This document shows positions 1 through 7,564 of a stretch of DNA of 64,000 nt, in pieces. This DNA comes from Anabaena azotica FACHB-119 (GTDB lineage: Bacteria; Cyanobacteriota; Cyanobacteriia; Cyanobacteriales; Nostocaceae). Location: the NCBI RefSeq assembly GCF_014697625.1, contig NZ_JACJSG010000009.1:124001-188000 (forward strand), written 5' to 3'. Below the pieces are notes generated by a model. It ran no database searches and was not told where the DNA came from. It was given only the letters and a program-made list of their open reading frames with translations. Numbering within the stretch: the stretch's first letter is position 1; every line of letters begins with the position of its first letter. The position numbers were made by a program, and so were the translations under genes.

Positions 1-132
1 ACCATCGACAACAACCACTTCTACATTCTGACTAGGTTGAGTAGTGGCGATCGTTTGTTTAATGTTTCCTGCTTCGTTCAGCGCTGGGATAATAATAGAA
101 ATTTTCTTACCTTGAATATTGTCTCCCATCAT
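1..132 (-). CDS. Family 2 glycosyltransferase, N-terminal part (runs off the window)
   Basis: Only the first 44 codons are inside the window. The peptide has the opening beta strand of a GT-A glycosyltransferase (KKISIIIPALNEAGNIKQTI), followed by the second strand VEVVVVDG, where the nucleotide-sugar site begins. The short spacing between these strands is reminiscent of the TIGR04283 (rSAM-associated transferase 2) subgroup, but that is an inference from a fragment. Two adjacent ATG codons (132 and 129) could start it. A GGAAAAGGG ribosome-binding stretch lies just upstream. The gene diverges from the flavin monooxygenase at 429, so the roughly 300 bp between them should hold both promoters. 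Confidence 0.75.
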   Translation of the reverse strand, partial: MMGDNIQGKKISIIIPALNEAGNIKQTIATTQPSQNVEVVVVDG

Positions 133-428
133 TACCCTTTTCCATAATTTATTCAGCTTGGGTCATTACACAAAATACCTACACCCCTACACTTTACATT
201 GGCGATCGCTCTTTTTCTGCCTCTGGGAGAGCTTTTTGAGTTGCTCGTCAGCCATAATTCTCACAGAGTCTTTCGCTGGGATGCAGTATTAAGCTTACAG
301 GGAGCCGAGGTGAGATTTTTCTCATACAGGTAAGGTAGCGTTAGACAACTGCTAGGACAAAATATTTAATTTAGTGTAAAGTACTATTTACTACTAAACT
401 TCTGTACAGTATTTTCACTTAGAAAATT

Positions 429-1976
429 ATGAAATTTCAAAAAATCTGCGTGATAGGGGCTGGGATTAGTGGCTTAGTAACGGCAAAAACTTTTCTCGAA
501 GATGGCTATAATGTCACCATCTTCGAGAAAAAACAAGGATTAGGCGGCGTATGGGAAAAATCCCGGACTTACCCAGGATTAGGTAGCCAAAGTACCAGTG
601 ATACTTACTGTTTTTCTGACTATCCCATGCCTAAATCTTATCCAGATTGGCCTTCAGCAGAGGAAATTAGAAATTACTTGACATCTTACGCCAAGCATTT
701 TCATGTAATTGATAAAATTCGTTTTCAAACAGAAGTTATTCATGTTTCTCAAAAATCAGGAACAGATCCAAAATGGGTAGTAACAGTCAAATATACAAAT
801 GCAAATGATAGACAAACACAGGAAGAAAGTTACGAATTTGACTTTATATTCGTGTGCAATGGTGTTTTTAGTCAGCCTAATTTACCTTCCTTTGTTGATC
901 AGGAAAAATTTACATCATCTGGAGGTTTAGTTTTACATTCCACTGAGATGAACGACCCCTCAATTATTGCAGGTAAGCGGGTTATTGTCGTAGGTTTTGG
1001 TAAATCTGCCTGTGATATCGCTAATCTAGCAGCGAAAACAGCCAAAGAATGTACTCTAGTCTTCCGCCAAGCTATTTGGCAAGTACCAAGATATCTTTTG
1101 GGTTTGATAAACATCAAACATATTTTATTCACTCGATTCTCAGAAGCTTTCTTTATCTACAGGGAAATGGGAAAATTTGAAACAATTCTGCATACTATTG
1201 GCAAGCCTCTGGTTTGGTGTTTCTGGCGGATTATAGAGAAATTAATCAGCCTACAATTAGGTCTTGATGCTTGTGGGATAAAACCTGAACATCACATAGA
1301 ACGGCGCGAATGTGGGTTGATGCTATCACCGCCAGGTTTTATTCAACATATACATAGCGGGAAAATCAAACCCATCAAGTCAAGCATAGCCAAGTTTGTT
1401 CCTGGTGGTTTGGAGTTAGTAAACGGTGAAAAAATACCAGCAGATGTAGTGATTTTTGGTACGGGTTTTCGTCAAAATGTATCGTTTTTAGAAGAGAAAT
1501 ACCGTCGAGTATTAGTAGATAAAGAGGAAAACTTTCAGTTATATCGTCATTTAATTCACCCAGAAATTCCCCAAATGGGTTTTGTTGGGTATAACAGTAG
1601 TTTCTACAGTCAATTAACTTCAGAGGTTGGTGCTTGGTGGTTATTAGACCATGTTAACGGCATCATTTCATTACCATCAAAGCAGAAAATGTATCAAGAC
1701 ATTGCTGCTGAATTGGATTGGATGAAATCTCGCTTTTCCAAGGTTGTAGTTGGGGGTAGTTGTATTGGTACTTTTTCTTTGCATTATGTCGAACAATTGC
1801 TAAAAGATATGGACACAAATCATCAGCTTGTAATTTGGAAAAATATTAACCAAATTTTGTCAGTTGTTGATATATCTATGTACCAAAAACTGCGCCAGGA
1901 ATTAAAGTTAAGTCGTTTCTCTACGAGACGCTACGCGAACGCTCCAATTCAAAATTCAAAATTACAATCCCCATAA
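429..1976 (+). CDS. Flavin-containing monooxygenase (FMO-like NAD(P)/FAD oxidoreductase)
   Basis: The 515-residue protein begins with a Rossmann FAD motif (VIGAGISGLVTA, about residues 8-19), followed by GLGGVW and YPGLG segments typical of flavin-containing and Baeyer-Villiger monooxygenases. A second dinucleotide-binding motif (VIVVGFGKSACDIA, about 186-199) should bind NADPH. Between them lies the segment ending in LVLHSTEM, where the FMO signature FxGxxxHxxx(Y/F) would fall. It matches only loosely, so substrate type cannot be assigned. It is a soluble single-gene unit. The last 12-18 residues are encoded by a dispersed repeat (CGAGACGCTACGCGAACG), so the natural C-terminus has probably been extended or replaced. 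The ATG start leaves the FAD motif at the usual distance from the N-terminus. Confidence 0.85.
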   Translation: MKFQKICVIGAGISGLVTAKTFLEDGYNVTIFEKKQGLGGVWEKSRTYPGLGSQSTSDTYCFSDYPMPKSYPDWPSAEEIRNYLTSYAKHFHVIDKIRFQTEVIHVSQKSGTDPKWVVTVKYTNANDRQTQEESYEFDFIFVCNGVFSQPNLPSFVDQEKFTSSGGLVLHSTEMNDPSIIAGKRVIVVGFGKSACDIANLAAKTAKECTLVFRQAIWQVPRYLLGLINIKHILFTRFSEAFFIYREMGKFETILHTIGKPLVWCFWRIIEKLISLQLGLDACGIKPEHHIERRECGLMLSPPGFIQHIHSGKIKPIKSSIAKFVPGGLELVNGEKIPADVVIFGTGFRQNVSFLEEKYRRVLVDKEENFQLYRHLIHPEIPQMGFVGYNSSFYSQLTSEVGAWWLLDHVNGIISLPSKQKMYQDIAAELDWMKSRFSKVVVGGSCIGTFSLHYVEQLLKDMDTNHQLVIWKNINQILSVVDISMYQKLRQELKLSRFSTRRYANAPIQNSKLQSP

Positions 1977-2063
1977 ATAAATTTAGGGGCTTGTATCCTT
2001 TTCGTCTTCGCTCAATAAGAAGGGGGTAGGGAAGACGCATTGGTGGGGGTACAAGCCCCTCTT

Positions 2064-2186
2064 CAGGGCAGGTTTTTAATAAAGTAATGAGTCAGAACTG
2101 TAAAATCCCCGAAATTATCAGAGTTTCATCTACCCCTACACCCTAAAACCAGTATTTTGGGGTCGAAGTGTCAAAAACCTGCCCTT
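2064..2186. mobile_element. MITE-like element, family B, copy 1
   Basis: A 123-bp element with terminal inverted repeats AGGGCAGGTTTTT and AAAAACCTGCCCT. A second copy at 4156-4302 shares the ends and most of the interior (ATAAAGTAAT, TTATCAGA, TTTCATCTACCCCTACACC, GGGTCGAAGTGT). It has no coding capacity, so it looks like a non-autonomous element. Both copies sit in a CCCCTCTT/GAAAG context. Confidence 0.7.
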
Positions 2187-2211
2187 GAAAGAGTCCCCAG
2201 TTCCCAGTCCC

Positions 2212-2714
2212 CTACTTCCAAATAATAGGCGCGATCGCAGCTATAAGTAAAAGAAAGGCAATCTCTAAAACGTAGCTCATAAAGACACTGCGATTTAATA
2301 GACCATCCCAAAGGTAGCCTTTACGCTTGGGGTTGGTGTTGCGTTTGTGGGTTTGCGACCAACTGGTATATATACTAGGGGCTTTTAACTGATATGTATT
2401 GGTAAGAATAAACTCGATTTGGTTAACGCGGGGATAGAAACCACGCTGAAAGTGTTTCCACTGACTTTCGAGAACCCAGAAAATAGAGGGATGGTGCAAC
2501 CGATGAGAGCGATCGCACTAGCATTCGTTTTTTGCTGTAACATCAATGCTAAAACACCACCAGTCCCAGTAATTCCTATTGCTTTGATTACCCAAATCTG
2601 CTTGTTATAGTCCTCGATAGTATTTTGCAGAAAGAAATATTCCTGCTTGAGTAAGTCTAATTCAAAATCGCTGAGGGGTTGGGGTTGAGATTCACTCGGT
2701 AATGGGTTAGACAT
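2212..2714 (-). pseudogene. Small membrane protein gene broken by a one-base frameshift
   Basis: Two overlapping reading frames together make one protein of about 165 residues. The first (2714 down to about 2480) gives MSNPLPSESQ to IGCTIPLF and includes a hydrophobic segment (GITGTGGVLALML). The second resumes with FWVLESQWKHFQRGFYPRV and ends in a C-terminal membrane segment (VLEIAFLLLIAAIAPIIW). The frame switches in a run of four A/T bases at 2480-2483, where one extra base would restore IPLFFWVLESQ. I recognise the shape (N-terminal helix, membrane segment, conserved soluble middle, membrane anchor) from small uncharacterised cyanobacterial proteins, but know no function. A sequencing error cannot be excluded. 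Confidence 0.65.
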
Positions 2715-2800
2715 GGGTGATGCCAGAGTTCACTGAGATGAAGTTAGCATAATTTTTAATCCGTAATTCGTAATTCGTAAATAGAAAGCTGCAAAGGTTA

Positions 2801-3259
2801 GCGCTGTAGAGACGTTGCATGCAACGTCTCTACATTTTTTATTTGGTGCAACTTCATAGAGAATTGGGATGACGAGGAAAAAATACTCGTTGACGAGGTT
2901 CTGATACTTGCCGACGAGTTAGTTTTGTAAGTGTAGAGAGGATTTATAGTCATTTGGGGCTAACTGATACTTTATTTTGCGCTGTAGAGACGTTGCATGC
3001 AACGTCTCTACATTTTTTATTTGGTGCAACTTCATAGAGAATTGAGATGACGAGGAAAAAATACTCGTTGACGAGGTTCTGATACTCAACGACGAGGAAA
3101 AAATACTCGTTGACGAGGTTCTGATACTCAACGACGAGGAAAAAATACTCGTTGACGAGGTTCTGATACTCAACGACGAAGAAAAAATACTCGTTGACGA
3201 GGTTCTGATACTCAACGACGAGGAAAAAATACTCGTTGACGAGGTTCTGATACTCGTTC
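2801..3259. repeat. Duplicated 109-bp block plus 42-bp tandem repeat array
   Basis: A 109-bp block at 2801-2909 recurs at 2979-3087 with one mismatch. Each copy opens with the 30-bp palindrome TGTAGAGACGTTGCA / TGCAACGTCTCTACA. The second copy leads into five tandem 42-bp units starting at 3049, 3091, 3133, 3175 and 3217. Each unit is two diverged 21-bp halves (GACGAGG-AAAA-AATACTC-GTT and GACGAGG-TTCT-GATACTC-AAC). The period is a multiple of 21 bp, so the array reads open in more than one frame. Confidence 0.9.
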
Positions 3260-3289
3260 ACGGAAATTTCACCTCAAATAACTCAGCAG

Positions 3290-3352
3290 TAGGGTGCGTC
3301 AGTACAAAAAACCTTAACTATATCAAGAAAATACTTATGCTGACGCACCCTA
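3290..3352. repeat. 63-bp inverted-repeat element (TAGGGTGCGTCAG ends)
   Basis: Perfect 13-bp inverted repeats TAGGGTGCGTCAG and CTGACGCACCCTA enclose about 37 bp of AT-rich sequence. Related copies are at 3414-3474 and 44793-44855. The same arms form the core of larger family A elements at 9515-9607 and 36202-36324. It would form a strong hairpin in RNA. Confidence 0.75.
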
Positions 3353-3413
3353 TTAACAGTCAACTTAGATAATTTATTTTTTGGTGTTCCCTAACTTTGT
3401 AGTATCAGGCAGC

Positions 3414-3474
3414 AGGGTGCGTCAGTACAAAAAACTCTAATTATATTAAGAAGATACTCATGCTGACGCACCCT
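3414..3474. repeat. Second copy of the TAGGGTGCGTCAG inverted-repeat element
   Basis: AGGGTGCGTCAG and CTGACGCACCCT arms enclose an interior about 80 percent identical to that of the copy at 3290-3352 (AGTACAAAAAAC at the left, ACTCATG at the right). The two lie about 60 bp apart in the same orientation. Confidence 0.75.
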
Positions 3475-3522
3475 ACTAATTAACTCAAATAACTCAGTTA
3501 CAATTTAAATCAGTAAGTTAAA

Positions 3523-3722
3523 CTATTTCGTGACGTATTCCACACACTCCCCTTTCAGGGTGAGTGTGGGCTTCTCAATGACTCCTAATCCGGACATTAA
3601 TTGAGCTTTAAGACCGTGCGTCCCACGGTTCTTTATGTTTATAGCAGCATTTAAATCCCGGCAAATAATTGTGTGGCAAACAGAACAATTATGTATTCTC
3701 TGGGATAGCGGCTTTTTAACTT
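3523..3722 (-). pseudogene. TnpB (IS200/IS605 OrfB) C-terminal remnant
   Basis: The minus strand reads about 65 in-frame codons ending in TAG at 3523-3525. They encode HNCSVCHTIICRDLNAAINI followed by KNRGTHGLKAQL and LTLKGECVEY. This matches the end of IS605-family TnpB: one half of the Cys4 zinc ribbon (CxxC) and the final RuvC Asp in the RDxNAAxNI motif. An in-frame stop lies just upstream of about 3722 and the rest of the gene is absent. This is a decayed transposon end, not a functional nuclease. The flanking DNA is repeats on one side and the damaged NACHT gene on the other. Confidence 0.8.
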
Positions 3723-3822
3723 TCTAAAATACAAGTGGCTTAAAAATCAGCCACAGTAAACAAACCTTGCCCTTCCCCTTTGCCTCTATCTTCACAATTA
3801 GCTTGCCACCATTCTACACAGT

Positions 3823-5250
3823 ATGACTGACTGGAATTACTACCTTGAATCGCTCGGCAATCATTACGCGCAACGGGGTAAAGCGTACACGCTGACTGAT
3901 GTAGTAGGACAGCAGCGAGTTGAGCAGAAGCAGTCACCCCTACTGTTAAATTTTATGGTGCAGACGGTACAATCTGCCAAGGAAGAAAGGAGCGCAGACG
4001 AGGGGAAAATTGAACGCTTAGATGTCTTGACAGGGTTGCGGAAGTATGCAAAAGAACAGGTCTTGCTAGTTGGGCGACCTGGTTCCGGGAAATCGACAGC
4101 GTTAGTGCGGTTGTTGCTAGAGGAAGCGGAGAAACCCCTCCCCCAACCCCCTCTTAAGGGCAGGTTTTTCATAAAGTAATCAGTGAGGACTATAAGATTC
4201 AGTAAATTATCAGACTTTCATCTACCCCTACACCCCTACACCCTTATACCCCTACACCCTAAAATCAGTGTTTTTGGGTCGAAGTGTAAAAAACCTGCCC
4301 TTGAAAGCCCCCAACCCCTCCCCGAAGCGAAGAGGGGAGCATCTCCCCCTTCCCTGCCTTCGGCACGCTACGCGAATGTAGGGAAGGGGGTAGGAGGGTT
4401 AGGTCAAATCCCCGTGCTAGTAGAGTTGCGCTATTACCAAACTTCAATCTTGGACTTAATTCGGGATTTCTTAAAACGCCATCGCCTACTACTAGACTCT
4501 GCAACCATAGAAAAACTACTGAATAACGGGCAATTTTTACTGTTAATAGACGGGATCAACGAATTACCCTCAGAAGCAGCGCGGCGAGATTTGTATAAAT
4601 TCCGGCAAGACCACCAAAAAACCACGCCGATGATATTCACCACAAGAGATATAGGCGTGGGTGGTGATTTGGGCATTACTAAGAAGTTGGAAATGCAACC
4701 CCTGACCGCAGAACAGATGCAGCAGTTTGTCCGCGCCTATTTACCACAACAGGGTGAGCAGATGTTGCAGAACTTAGGCGACAGGTTGCGGGAGTTTGGC
4801 GAAACGCCCTTATTGCTGTTAATGCTGTGTTCATTGTTTGCACAGACAGGAGACATCCCGCCAAACTTGGGTTTAGTGTTTCGCCAATTTACCCAAAGCT
4901 ATGAGCGTCAACTGCGCCAGGATATTCCAGTTACAGATGAGTCTCGGCGGTGGTGGTTCTCGTTATTAAAACATTTAGCATTCCACATGACCAAAGGGGA
5001 CAAGCTGACAGATTTGAATGTCGCCATACCCAGGTCAGAAGCAGAGGAAGTTTTAACCCAGTTTTTGCAAGCCGAGCAATTTGATCGACCCCGTGACAGA
5101 GCATTACAATGGCTGCAAGATTTACTCAACCATCACTTAATTCAAATGGGTGCAAATGAGCAAATTGAATTTCGCCACCAACTAATTCAGGAATATTACA
5201 CCGCAGAATGTTTGCTCCAGCAGTTATCAAACCTGAGTGATGAAAGTTGA
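3823..5250 (+). pseudogene. NACHT-family NTPase gene interrupted by nested repeats
   Basis: The first part (3823-4179) starts MTDWNYYLESLG and carries the P-loop GRPGSGKST. The second part (from 4183) resumes with IPVLVELRYY, Walker B (LLLIDGINELP), FTTRD, and the winged-helix region ending HQLIQEYYTAECLL. Between the P-loop helix and IPVLVELR, about 280 bp of repeat DNA has been inserted. The two parts are in the same frame, separated only by one TAA at 4177-4179 inside a family B MITE. The intact paralogue at 45260-48211 has just a short linker there. The gene also lacks anything after the NTPase module, so sensor and effector regions are gone. STAND NTPases of this type act as signal-transducing switches, often in defence; this copy is probably dead. 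Confidence 0.8.
4156..4302. mobile_element. MITE-like element, family B, copy 2 (inside NACHT gene)
   Basis: A 147-bp element with ends AAGGGCAGGTTTTT and AAAAACCTGCCCTT, homologous to the copy at 2064-2186. Its middle contains extra CCCCTACACC repeats, which explain the length difference. It lies inside a GC-rich repeat (CCCCTCCCCCAACCCC on the left, AGGGGGTAGGAGGGTT on the right) that is itself inserted in the NACHT gene. It supplies the TAA stop that splits the frame. Confidence 0.75.
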
Positions 5251-5854
5251 ACACTTCCGCAACTTCTACCAAACCATCAAAAACCAAACCTATCCCCTAG
5301 ACTATGACCAACAATACACCCTAGACCATTTCCCCAACCAAGACCTACTCATACTAGGGTTAAACTCGGCTTGGCAATTGGATCATCATTATAAATCCCG
5401 TGCTGGCATTAACATGAATGCACTCAGCAACGCCCTCACAGAAATTCGCCGCAACCAAGAATATAAAAACTGCCTGAAAATAGCAGTATGGCATCATCCC
5501 CTCGATAGCGCCTGGGAAGACCGCATCAAAGACCAAAGTTTCATCGAACAGTTAACCGTCGCAGGTTTCCGCCTCTTCCTCCACGGACACGTCCACCAAG
5601 CCCAAAAAGGCTTTAATGAATACGACGCAGAACGGGGACTGTTTCGCATCTGTGCGGGAACCTTCGGCGCACCTACCCACGAACTCGTCACCGCCGAACC
5701 TTGGCAATATCACCTACTGAAATTGGCAGATAACAGCCTCACCGTCCGCAGCCGCAAACGCAAAACAGAAAGCGGCGCATGGGAAGCGGATAATTGTTGG
5801 CGACAAGGTAAAGGTAAATCTTCTGCCGACTCTTACACAATTACTTGGGAATAA
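5237..5854 (+). pseudogene. Calcineurin-like metallophosphoesterase, C-terminal fragment
   Basis: The frame encodes the back half of a binuclear metallophosphoesterase: LLILGLNSAW, AVWHHPL (the HH motif) and FRLFLHGHVHQ (the GHxH motif), then a basic C-terminal tail. The N-terminal metal-binding blocks (DxH, GDxxD, GNH[D/E]) are missing. The frame overlaps the end of the NACHT reading frame by 14 bp. I infer a deletion that joined a truncated NACHT gene to a truncated phosphoesterase gene. Such phosphoesterases do occur near STAND NTPases in cyanobacteria, so these may once have been neighbours or one protein. It is unlikely to be active. Confidence 0.7.
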
Positions 5855-5855
5855 A

Positions 5856-6001
5856 TCTGATTTTTCACGTTATGTGGAAAAGCTGATATCAGACCTAACC
5901 CCCCAGCCCCCTTCCCTACAAGGGAAGGGGGAGAAATCAAAGCCTCTCTCCTTGTAGGAGAGAGGTTTGGAGAGAGGTCTTCCAGATGCCGTGAAAACTC
6001 A
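5856..6001. repeat. Family E inverted-repeat element, copy 1
   Basis: The ends TCTGATTTTTCACG and CGTGAAAACTCA are near inverted repeats. The interior holds two hairpins (CCCTTCCCTACAAGGGAAGGG and CTCTCTCCTTGTAGGAGAGAG). The same element recurs at 50314-50565, where it contains an extra insertion. This copy fills the whole gap between two convergent reading frames, and its last bases form the stop codon of the gene at 5999-7564. Confidence 0.7.
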
Positions 6002-7564
6002 GCACCGCACCCCCACCAACCGTTGAGATGCAGTCGTTTTCCGCCGCACAGTCTCCCCAGTCAACAACTCGACAACATCCATCCCATTCCCAATGACACC
6101 GGGAACGCTGGGATAGCCAGCACTTGCACCCACCAAAAACAAGTTAGGTAATTCTGTGGTGTATCCTAAACGATTTAACCCGACTTGACTGGGGACTAAT
6201 TTCGCACCATATATATTCCCCTGGGGTTGTCCTAGATAATATTCACTAGTGGTAGGTGTGCCGTAAACTTTCATCCTGGCGTAATTATCAACATCGGGAA
6301 CTATATCCCGCACGGTGTTCATAATTTGCTGGTAAACTTCCCGCTTTTTGGCTTTATAGGCGGCGGAGTCATGTTGATGCAGTTGGGCGAAAGGTTCGTA
6401 AGGACAAACTGTGGCAATTTCTAATATATGATGTCCGCTTGGGGCTATTCCTGGTTGATCTGATTTCATCGTCGGACAAGATAGGAAAATCCACGGGTTG
6501 CTAAAGTCGCCTTGTAATTGTTGTTGATATTCTCTATTTAAGTCTCCGGTGGGATAATACCAAAGATTCCAGTTACCAATACCGTAACGTTCGGGTTCAA
6601 AGCGGTCATCTAAACCTAAGTAAATATTAAACACACTGGCTGAATATTTATAACTAGTTAGCCGTCGCCGTTCTTTGGGGCTGATGGCTTCCCCATCGTG
6701 CATTAACTCTACCGTTAATTTGGGGTCGAGGTCGCTGATATAAGCTTTGGTAGCCCGGTAGATTTTACCATCGGCAATTACAGTATGTACTCTGCCACGA
6801 CTGACTTGAATATGGTTAACTGTCGTAGCATAGGCGATGACACCACCACCAGAGGTAATTGTCTCGACAATAGTATCAACCAAGTGCTTAAAGTGATGTT
6901 GGGGATAATAAGCACCTTCCGAGTAGTCCCAAACTAGGGAAGTGTGGGTGAGTAGGGCTATTTCTGCGGGTGGGAGTGCGTAGTCGCCGCTTTGTCCTGC
7001 TAGTATGGCTTGGAGTTTGGGCGATAACCCGACATAGTTGTACAAATCTTGCAGTGTCCAATTGCGCTTTTTAAACAGATTAAAATACTTGGGTAACTTT
7101 AACCAGTCAGTCAACTTTTGGTCATACCAGCGAATTTCCCTGCCTAAATTGCGGATTTCTTGATGGAGTTGCTGAATTTCGTTACAGTAGCGGTTAATGG
7201 CATTGCTTTCTTCTGAGAAATTAGCAAGTAGGCGATCGCGCAATCTTTCCCATCCCAAAGGTATCCTAAAATCTGCTACTGGTGTAATAACCCGGTCTAT
7301 GCAGTCTGGGTCAAGACTATTAAAGGGGACATCTTGTTCAATATAGTTGAGAAATTGGGCTATGACCTGACCAGAACCACATTGAGAAATATAATGCACA
7401 TCCGCACAAAAACTATATTCCCCGTAATCAAAAGTATGGCAACAACCACCGGGTAAATAATGTTTCTCTAAAACTGCTACATTATGTCCTTGCTTGGTTA
7501 AACAAGCAGCCGTGGCTAAACCACCTAAACCCGCTCCGAGAATTACATAATCAAAGATTTCCAT
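5999..7564 (-). CDS. CrtISO/phytoene-desaturase-like FAD oxidoreductase
   Basis: A 521-residue protein that starts with an FAD Rossmann motif (DYVILGAGLGGLATAACL, residues about 4-21) and the ExH..PGG segment (LEKHYLPGGCCHTF) seen in carotenoid isomerases, phytoene desaturases and retinol saturases. The C-terminus has the matching FAD closure (LFLVGASAGYPSVPGVIGNGMD). The substrate cannot be told by eye; candidates are carotenoids or other polyenes. It is not next to other carotenoid genes. The start is set at 7564 because GGGGAGGGGAAG lies directly in front of that ATG; a start 13 codons upstream has no such site. The stop codon lies inside a family E repeat. Confidence 0.8.
   Translation of the reverse strand: MEIFDYVILGAGLGGLATAACLTKQGHNVAVLEKHYLPGGCCHTFDYGEYSFCADVHYISQCGSGQVIAQFLNYIEQDVPFNSLDPDCIDRVITPVADFRIPLGWERLRDRLLANFSEESNAINRYCNEIQQLHQEIRNLGREIRWYDQKLTDWLKLPKYFNLFKKRNWTLQDLYNYVGLSPKLQAILAGQSGDYALPPAEIALLTHTSLVWDYSEGAYYPQHHFKHLVDTIVETITSGGGVIAYATTVNHIQVSRGRVHTVIADGKIYRATKAYISDLDPKLTVELMHDGEAISPKERRRLTSYKYSASVFNIYLGLDDRFEPERYGIGNWNLWYYPTGDLNREYQQQLQGDFSNPWIFLSCPTMKSDQPGIAPSGHHILEIATVCPYEPFAQLHQHDSAAYKAKKREVYQQIMNTVRDIVPDVDNYARMKVYGTPTTSEYYLGQPQGNIYGAKLVPSQVGLNRLGYTTELPNLFLVGASAGYPSVPGVIGNGMDVVELLTGETVRRKTTASQRLVGVRC

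Noticed and set aside
2871..3259. Possible CRISPR array
   Set aside because: Units are directly tandem (42 bp) with no unique spacers, no leader and no cas genes nearby.
2919..3261. Two overlapping minus-strand frames reading through the 42-bp repeat array
   Set aside because: They are open only because the repeat period is a multiple of three. There is no ribosome-binding site, and the sequence outside the array is the TGTAGAGACG palindrome repeat. Kept as a repeat finding, not a gene.
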